Shown: piece by piece, positions 58,430 through 64,000 of the stretch | Numbering within the stretch: position 1 is the first letter of the stretch | Layout of the letters: every line of letters begins with the position of its first letter | NCBI GenBank assembly: GCA_008508345.1 | Contig: QNGE01003089.1 | Location: forward strand, 1 to 64,000 | Source of the DNA: Paragonimus westermani | Lineage: Eukaryota; Platyhelminthes; Trematoda; Plagiorchiida; Troglotrematidae | Length of the DNA stretch: 64,000 nucleotides | Direction of reading: 5' to 3' | Translations under genes and position numbers: made by a program | Notes under the pieces: generated by a model | What the model saw: the letters and a program-made list of their open reading frames with translations, nothing else | The model's database searches: none | Told to the model about the DNA's origin: nothing

Positions 58430-58640
58430 TTTATTAGGGCTCATTGGTGGTGCATGCACCTGCCAAGTTTGGGATTTGAACAGAGAAAATGTTTTTGTGG
58501 CCGTTGTGCAACTGACCGCACATTAGGCATGACCGAATAATCACGTCCGAACACCAAACCACTATTACTTACAAGTAATGAGCAATTTGCCTGACAGTTT
58601 CGACAGGAGACACCCTTACTAACTGTTAACTCCGATAGAC
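58430..58640 (-). repeat. tRNA-derived SINE copy, family 1
   Basis: Minus-strand copy directly after the RTE 3' end: TTGCACAACGGCCAC and GTTCAAATCCCAAAC (B-box-like), with the shared flank GGCATGACCGAATAATCA. Its right end (TTCGACAGGAGACA) faces the next copy in inverted orientation. Confidence 0.55.
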
Positions 58641-58939
58641 GTCTGCACGACTATGTCTCATCACAACTTCAAAACTCACAGAAATTACCAAGTTTGTGGA
58701 GGTGTGGTCGAGGTTTCCCGGATATGCCTACATGATGCACAGCAAAAACCATGAAACCGGTCGTTTGCTTCTGATAAATTCTGACTAATAAGCGCATACT
58801 GCTTATATTATCATAGCTCGTTGGGTGGTATTTTGAATACTGATAACTAATAGGAGATTTAGGTTGATGTAGATTCGTTGGTTTCCGTGAGTTCAACTTA
58901 GTTTGAATTTCTCTTCATGAAGTCGCCTACTACAGTTAG
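58641..58939. other. spacer between inverted SINE copies
   Basis: AT-rich. A minus-strand open frame of 75 codons (58,669-58,896) is unrecognised and likely chance. Confidence 0.4.
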
Positions 58940-59175
58940 CCCGACAGTTACTCTGTCTCCTACCGAGGTAATCGGGCAATGTGAACATTACACACAAGCA
59001 AATTCAGCTGAGTGCTTACGTATGATGTGTCAGTCTAGCCTAAGGTGATGTCAGCAGCCCAGTGGCCAACACGGCTGCCCCATGAAGAGGTGGCCGGAGT
59101 TTTTGTCCAGACTACTGCAAGGAGATACACTACCGACAAGCTCTGAGAAGAGCAAAACTACGGTCCAGTAGTTCC
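58940..59175 (+). repeat. tRNA-derived SINE copy, family 1
   Basis: Plus-strand copy: CTGTCTCCTACCGAGGTAAT, then CAGCAGCCCAGTGGCCAACA (A-box region) and GTGGCCGGAGTTTTTGTCC (B-box region, eroded). It forms an inverted pair with the copy at 58,430-58,640. Confidence 0.55.
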
Positions 59176-60777
59176 TCTCGAAGGACTGGAATGACCCCCA
59201 TCGGTATCAAACAAAACTTTCTACTACCTATCAAACATCATAAAATACTTTGTTTTACATTTTTACATACGCAAACTCTTATAACCCCTGGTTTAACTGT
59301 TAAAACTAGTTTTAGACGTTGAACGAACTATAATTGCTGTGGCAACTGAGCCGAAGTCAACTCATCTGGCGGTTATTATTTTACTAGCAGACGGTTGATT
59401 TTATGCAAAGTGGGTGACCTAATGGAAGTGCCTTAGACAAAAAACCAACGTTGGGGACTTAAACTTTGCCTAGTTAGCCAATACTTGAATATATTTACCA
59501 ATCCGTCGACTAGTCGATCATCATCATGATCAACAGCGAATTAAACTGAGTTTCATGAGAACGAGGCTTTCCACATACTGATGGTTTGAGTTTTAAACAC
59601 ACCACGATTTCAACTTCGAATCGTTGTGAGTTTGAGATACATGTGATTCGACTCTTCAGCTTTTGTTGTCACGTTCAGAATGATTATTGTGGACCGTCTT
59701 CATATCTGTCAAGTAAAATATCCTCCAACCACTTCGTATATGAGGCCATTAAGTTGAAGGCTCTGTGAATATTACTCAGCATGGTAAACAAGTTGCTGAC
59801 ATTCGCGATACCTGAGTTAACCATTCACGATAATCCATTCATAGATACCGAATGTGTAAACTTTGTTGATTTTCAACGCAAAAAGCTCACCCTTCTTAAG
59901 TCTCGGTTGTCTACCCATTGACGCAACCGATGCAGACGACTGAAAAACGGCCAGGGACCTCACTACATTTGGTGTTCTCGGCATTTAGTGCGTACATTAA
60001 CTTTTAACACTAAATGAGGCATTAAGAATGCTTCAATTAATAGAGGGCTGCCCGCGTGCTACAGATATGAGCTCTGTCCTCAGTTTCCACACCCTCGTCA
60101 TCTGGGGTGCAGCTACCTGAGTGTGAATGCTGGTCAACGTCCAGAACTATACCATCTTACCCACAGTGAGATACCTTGATGATATTCTTGCGTGACCCGT
60201 GCCACGTTTCCCTGACCCGCTATCAGATTGAGATGTTTAGACGGGTTTCTACGGAATTGCTTTGAGTCTGGTTCAAACTGGTAACTGTCAGAACTCAAAA
60301 CCTACAGTGCCGGCAGTCCGGCAAAACCAGTGGGGTATGAGGCTGACAGATCGACATAGCAAGCAACATAACAGTAACGATGGCGCTTACTAAGGAGAGT
60401 TTGGTAACCAGTACAGATGCCATAACAGCACTAACCCCGGACAGTTATATCAGTGTCAGCGATCCATAAAAATTAGTACTCTTAATGCTTTTTCAATAGG
60501 CAGATTTTGTGACATGTCTTACCGGACTCATCCACACGCATACAAAGAATGCTTAATGGTCTATCCGTGGAGACAAGCTGTAGAAAACTTTGCGAAATCG
60601 CTTTATGACACAGGGATAGTCATACGCTGAATGCTGATGGCTACCTTTTGGTGAAAAAAATGCTGTGAGGACAACCAGTACTGGCGTTACGAAGGCAGAA
60701 AGTCACAGTGTTGTAAAGAACAAACAACAACGAAATTACTGATGAGTAGCCGGGGATTTGGTTTATTTTCAAGTGGA
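59176..60777. other. no gene seen
   Basis: Noncoding-looking, AT-rich. The only open frame of note (59,586-59,768, plus) has no known motif. No splice-bounded exon was found. Confidence 0.4.
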
Positions 60778-60960
60778 ACATCACCCATATTGGATCGCAG
60801 CGTTCGCATTCAGATAGACTTTCCAGCCAGCCTCTCTCAAAAATAAGCAGTGGACTTGAGCTTCGCTCTCATTGGTACTCATCAGTAATCTAAAATATCG
60901 TCTTGCAGGTTTAGTGAGATCAGTGATTTCGACTTGTCTCGGAAGTCCTAATCGTGGAGT
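60778..60960 (-). repeat. SINE copy, family 1 (left half of an inverted pair)
   Basis: Begins ATCACCCATATTGGATCGCA on the plus strand, then GTTCGCATTCAGATAGAC and CCAGCCAGCC. The same block in the same orientation starts the copy at 51,893; the reverse complement ends the copy at 61,230. Confidence 0.65.
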
Positions 60961-60999
60961 TGTCGATTAAAGCAAACAGGACAATTAGTGTGTCACCTC

Positions 61000-61230
61000 T
61001 CGGGACGATCGGGCAACCTGATCATTATTCACAAGCGAAAGTGGTTGAGCGTTCAGATTTGAGAATTCGGTCGTGCCTAATGTGAGGTCGATGGCGCAGT
61101 GGTCAACACAGTTGCTTCATATGCTCTACTGAGAGCAACACTCGAGTCTTTTCTCCTTTTCGAACTAGGCTGGCTGGAGAGTCTATCTGAATACGAACGC
61201 TGCGATCACATGTGAGTGATGTTCCATTTA
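61000..61230 (+). repeat. SINE copy, family 1 (right half of an inverted pair)
   Basis: Plus-strand copy: GTGTCACCTCTCGGGACG, then GAGGTCGATGGCGCAGTGGT (A box), then GGCTGGCTGGAGAGTCTATC, ending near GTGAGTGATG. The B box is deleted or eroded. With 60,778-60,960 it forms a long potential hairpin. Confidence 0.65.
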
Positions 61231-63659
61231 GAAACAACGAAATTGTTGGATGGTACTCGTCATCTGGAGAAGTGCATGATTAATAACCATGCGCCAAAAT
61301 CAAGTGTTGTCACCGTAGCTACAAATGTTGTATTGGTCCACACGAATCAGACAAATCATCTACCATGTGTGGTTGCGCAAACAAGCGTAACCACCGCCCC
61401 ACTACTGTAGCAACCATACGTGGCATCAAAAGGGGTTTGCCAAAAACTACAGCTGATGATAAGTGCAGCATGACGTTCGGAAAAACAATCGCTCGATGGT
61501 ACTTCTATTCTTGCAGTTCTTCATAAGAAGGCGAATGGTATATTACTTTCAACAAGTTATTCTGTCGTGAAAACAGATATGTCGCGTGCGTGTTTACAAT
61601 GAACTGAAACGTGGAACAGTTGTCATTAGCACATTACTGGACTATGGATTGTGTAATTAAAATCATGTGCACTCTCACAACAAAAACTTCTGTAGTTTGT
61701 GATAAGTCTCGAGGTTTGAAGTTACTTTGTGTTTATGGGTAGCAGAACTGAAGAAAACTGCGATTATTTATTTCCGCATTTAGCTGACTGTCCAAAAGAG
61801 CATTCAGCTGCGATCGAGGACGGAAACTATTGATCCAGAATCAACTTCAGTTAGTACTTCAAAGGTGGAATTCCCTGGTGTATCAAACAAAAGTTGCTTT
61901 CCCCATCTCTGTCGAATGGACTGGGAAAGAACTCAACTGGGTATGTTAATGATGAAGAGTTCAACCTAATGCGGAGCCATTTACTTGTCTAGACACATGA
62001 CTCATAATGGCATTTCATCATCCGTCGAAGAAGATGACGTCACTGAATGATTTGAAGATAGTTGCAAGTATCTAATGTACGAAGAGCTTTGATGATAGGT
62101 ATTGATGTTTGTATAATATTAGAGTTCTCCTTGATTATGTACTCTGTACAAAATTCTGTGAAGCGCGTAATTCTACATACACATGATGTTGTCTAATCAT
62201 AGAATAGTGGATGACAGAACACTATGGAACCAGCACAAATTGAAACCTGTACACTAAGTGGGGAATGAGAGGAAGGACATTAACAAGACAAGTACACTAC
62301 TCAATCCACAGGTCCTGGTGACCCTTGTTAAAAACAGAAACAACTACTGATAAGGAAACGACAACCTAAATCACAGTCAGACCTCAGCAAAATCTATCAT
62401 TTTGGAACGGCTCCTACGGCGTCTCACACCTCGTCCCCTTTCACTAAAATAATAACTTTATTGAGGTTAATTTTCCAATTTTCATGTACGGTGTTTGCTA
62501 CCCGTTGGGGATTGTCAGTTTGAAATATTTCAGTAACGGAATTAACTGTTTCAACCGGCGAGCCTGAACTGTAGAAACGTTGACCTGCCAAGGATTAGGA
62601 ATGACACCCACTGTTCACCAAACGTGACAATCCTTATAGAGATAGTGAAGAAAAACGTCATGTTTCTAAGTGTCTATATCCGTTTTGAACACAACAACAA
62701 AAATGGAGTTGAATTCCATCGAGAACTGGTCAATTTCCGATGGGGCAAATTAAGAACGACACAAAGCAAACTTGCTGGTGAACGACAGTGACAATCATTG
62801 ACTTGGATAAGCTGCACGTGTCACGTTGCCCTTTGGGTTACGTATTTCGCATGAACAGCGGCTTGTGGGTCAATCGAGATTCACAAGCGTCCTGTAATTA
62901 AGTGATAAATATAGTGTTCATATTGCCACTCGATAAAGTTGATAACAAGCTGGAAAACACAATGATGCTGTGACTTTGCTATCCAGGAACTTGTGAACTT
63001 ACATGATATATTTAGGTTACAAGATTAAATGTTTTACTCTATTCAATGAGGCTAATGAGTAATATGGAGCAAGTCAAAAGAGAAAACGCATATATTGAAG
63101 TTGGCAGTCCTTGGTACCCAGAAGACTGGTAACGACAGTCGGAGTAGCATGTTGGCTTTATGTGGAACAAATTGATAATAACCTGAATTTCCTGACTGAA
63201 TGCAGAGGCGGAAACATGGAAGACGTGCAGAGTGGTGGGTAAGATTGTCGTGGCATATTTTCATGTATCACGTAATCTATCTGACAATAAAGTCCTTCAC
63301 GAAGCGAGCGTCGTTTTTAGTCATATCAGTGTGAAAATTTCCGGTTTAATCGCTCAGCAATTAGTCCATGTTCACAACGAAGCTTCCTGGAAAACAATGT
63401 GGTAAGGTTCTGTGATTAGATCACTTGAACTATCACAAAATTCTGAATCTCCGCTAAGTTTATCTCAATCAGTTGAACTAGCAAGTAATCTTATCATCTT
63501 AGCCCGAGTTGTCTGATGTTGTCCGAGATCATGGACATAATCAGTAGCAACATGGACCATCATATGGAGCACAAGAATGTCCTCCGATTAGGTAAGCACA
63601 TAATTGTGGGGACAAAAATCTAACTAGATAAAATATAGTTCACATCTGTCAAAACTTAC
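61231..63659. other. no firm gene; possible intron of the minus-strand gene
   Basis: AT-rich DNA. Short frames at 61,216-61,410 (plus) and 63,264-63,052 (minus) carry no motif and lack good splice pairs. It lies downstream of the donor at 63,659, so it would be intronic if the minus-strand exon is real. Confidence 0.4.
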
Positions 63660-63878
63660 TAGCTCTTTGGTTAGCAGCTGATGAATTTCTCCAAGCAGCT
63701 TATCTCCAACCGTTTGTCCATCTAGATCCTCTGGATACCACTGCTTATCGCAATGACGACGATATTCACCAAGCAGCTGGACACTAGAGGCTTCCACATG
63801 GATATCATTATCAGCTGGATTGTCCTCTACTGTGGTTTGCCTCTTCTGGAACTTGGTAATTTGGGAGTATGTTTTCAA
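63660..63878 (-). CDS. coding exon of an unidentified minus-strand gene
   Basis: 219 bp, 73 codons, phase 0 on both sides. On the minus strand it follows a strong acceptor (CTTATTTGTCCCAG) and ends at CTA|GTAAGT. The peptide begins LKTYSQITKFQKRQ, is rich in charged and polar residues, and contains WYPEDLDGQTVGDKLLGEI, then HQLLTKEL. Alternatively the frame extends to an ATG at 63,917 (MTHDLNEP), which would make this a first exon. I recognise no family. Codon use and clean boundaries distinguish it from the noise nearby. Its partner exons should lie above 64,000 and below 63,600 on the minus strand. Confidence 0.55.
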
Positions 63879-64000
63879 CTGGGACAAATAAGAGGGTTCG
63901 TTTAAGTCATGTGTCATTTATTGATTACTTGTTTCACGTGACCACTCACACGACTCATATCGACTTTTTGCATTATGTGTTTGATGTATTTCTAATCGTT

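Noticed and set aside
61085..61115. Possible splice-bounded host exon
   Set aside because: The sequence is the A-box part of a SINE copy that also occurs at 49.5, 52.0 and 59.0 kb.
1..64000. CRISPR arrays, bacterial operons, phage genes, rRNA genes
   Set aside because: No regular spacer-repeat array, ribosome binding sites, or rRNA-like conserved blocks were seen, and gene structure is eukaryotic throughout.

Overview
The window is eukaryotic genomic DNA, most likely from a digenean flatworm (fluke). Three things support this. An Ig-domain gene is split into short exons by kilobase introns with GT-AG borders. There are three related Ty3/gypsy elements whose Gag carries the CHCC zinc-finger motif of the CsRn1 clade, described from liver and lung flukes. 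The remaining repeats are a fluke-like mix of CR1-like and RTE-like retrotransposons, a Penelope-like GIY-YIG fragment, a MULE-type transposase remnant and tRNA-derived SINEs. I cannot name the species. There is no bacterial gene structure, no rRNA gene and no intact tRNA gene.

Layout. 1-7,200: no recognisable host gene; the one clear structure is an imperfect inverted repeat (about 3,140-3,600 against 4,400-4,925). 7,200-16,500: decayed transposons (CR1-like reverse transcriptase pieces in both orientations, a gypsy integrase end, a MULE transposase). 17,000-24,550: two long, heavily mutated CR1-like elements lying tail to tail. 24,621-29,427: gypsy element A, minus strand, with both LTRs. 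29,428-29,923: short flank in front of the host gene. 29,918-47,383: five plus-strand exons of a lachesin-like Ig cell-adhesion gene. Intron 1 holds gypsy elements B and C, which share one LTR, and a Penelope-like fragment. 47,384-57,350: AT-rich DNA, probably later introns or 3' flank, with SINE copies. 57,353-58,366: 3' part of an RTE-like element with an open frame of 294 codons. 58,400-63,650: more SINE copies, several as inverted pairs. 63,660-63,878: one well-bounded coding exon on the minus strand, from a second, unidentified host gene.

The only confident host protein is the Ig-CAM: a signal peptide, then Ig1, Ig2 and the first half of Ig3, 330 residues over exons 1-5. The exon with the second cysteine of Ig3 and the protein C-terminus was not found. 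Apart from the RTE fragment, every transposon reading frame here is broken by stops, frameshifts or deletions.

The most unusual signal is at gypsy A. A 355-bp LTR core is identical in the two LTRs, yet the interior is defective (stops and a missing integrase catalytic core), the LTR edges differ, and a copy of the primer-binding site lies outside the 3' LTR. This fits recent mobilisation of an already dead copy, gene conversion between LTRs, or collapse of a tandem array. Element boundaries in the first 24 kb are approximate because they were read by eye from translated similarity.
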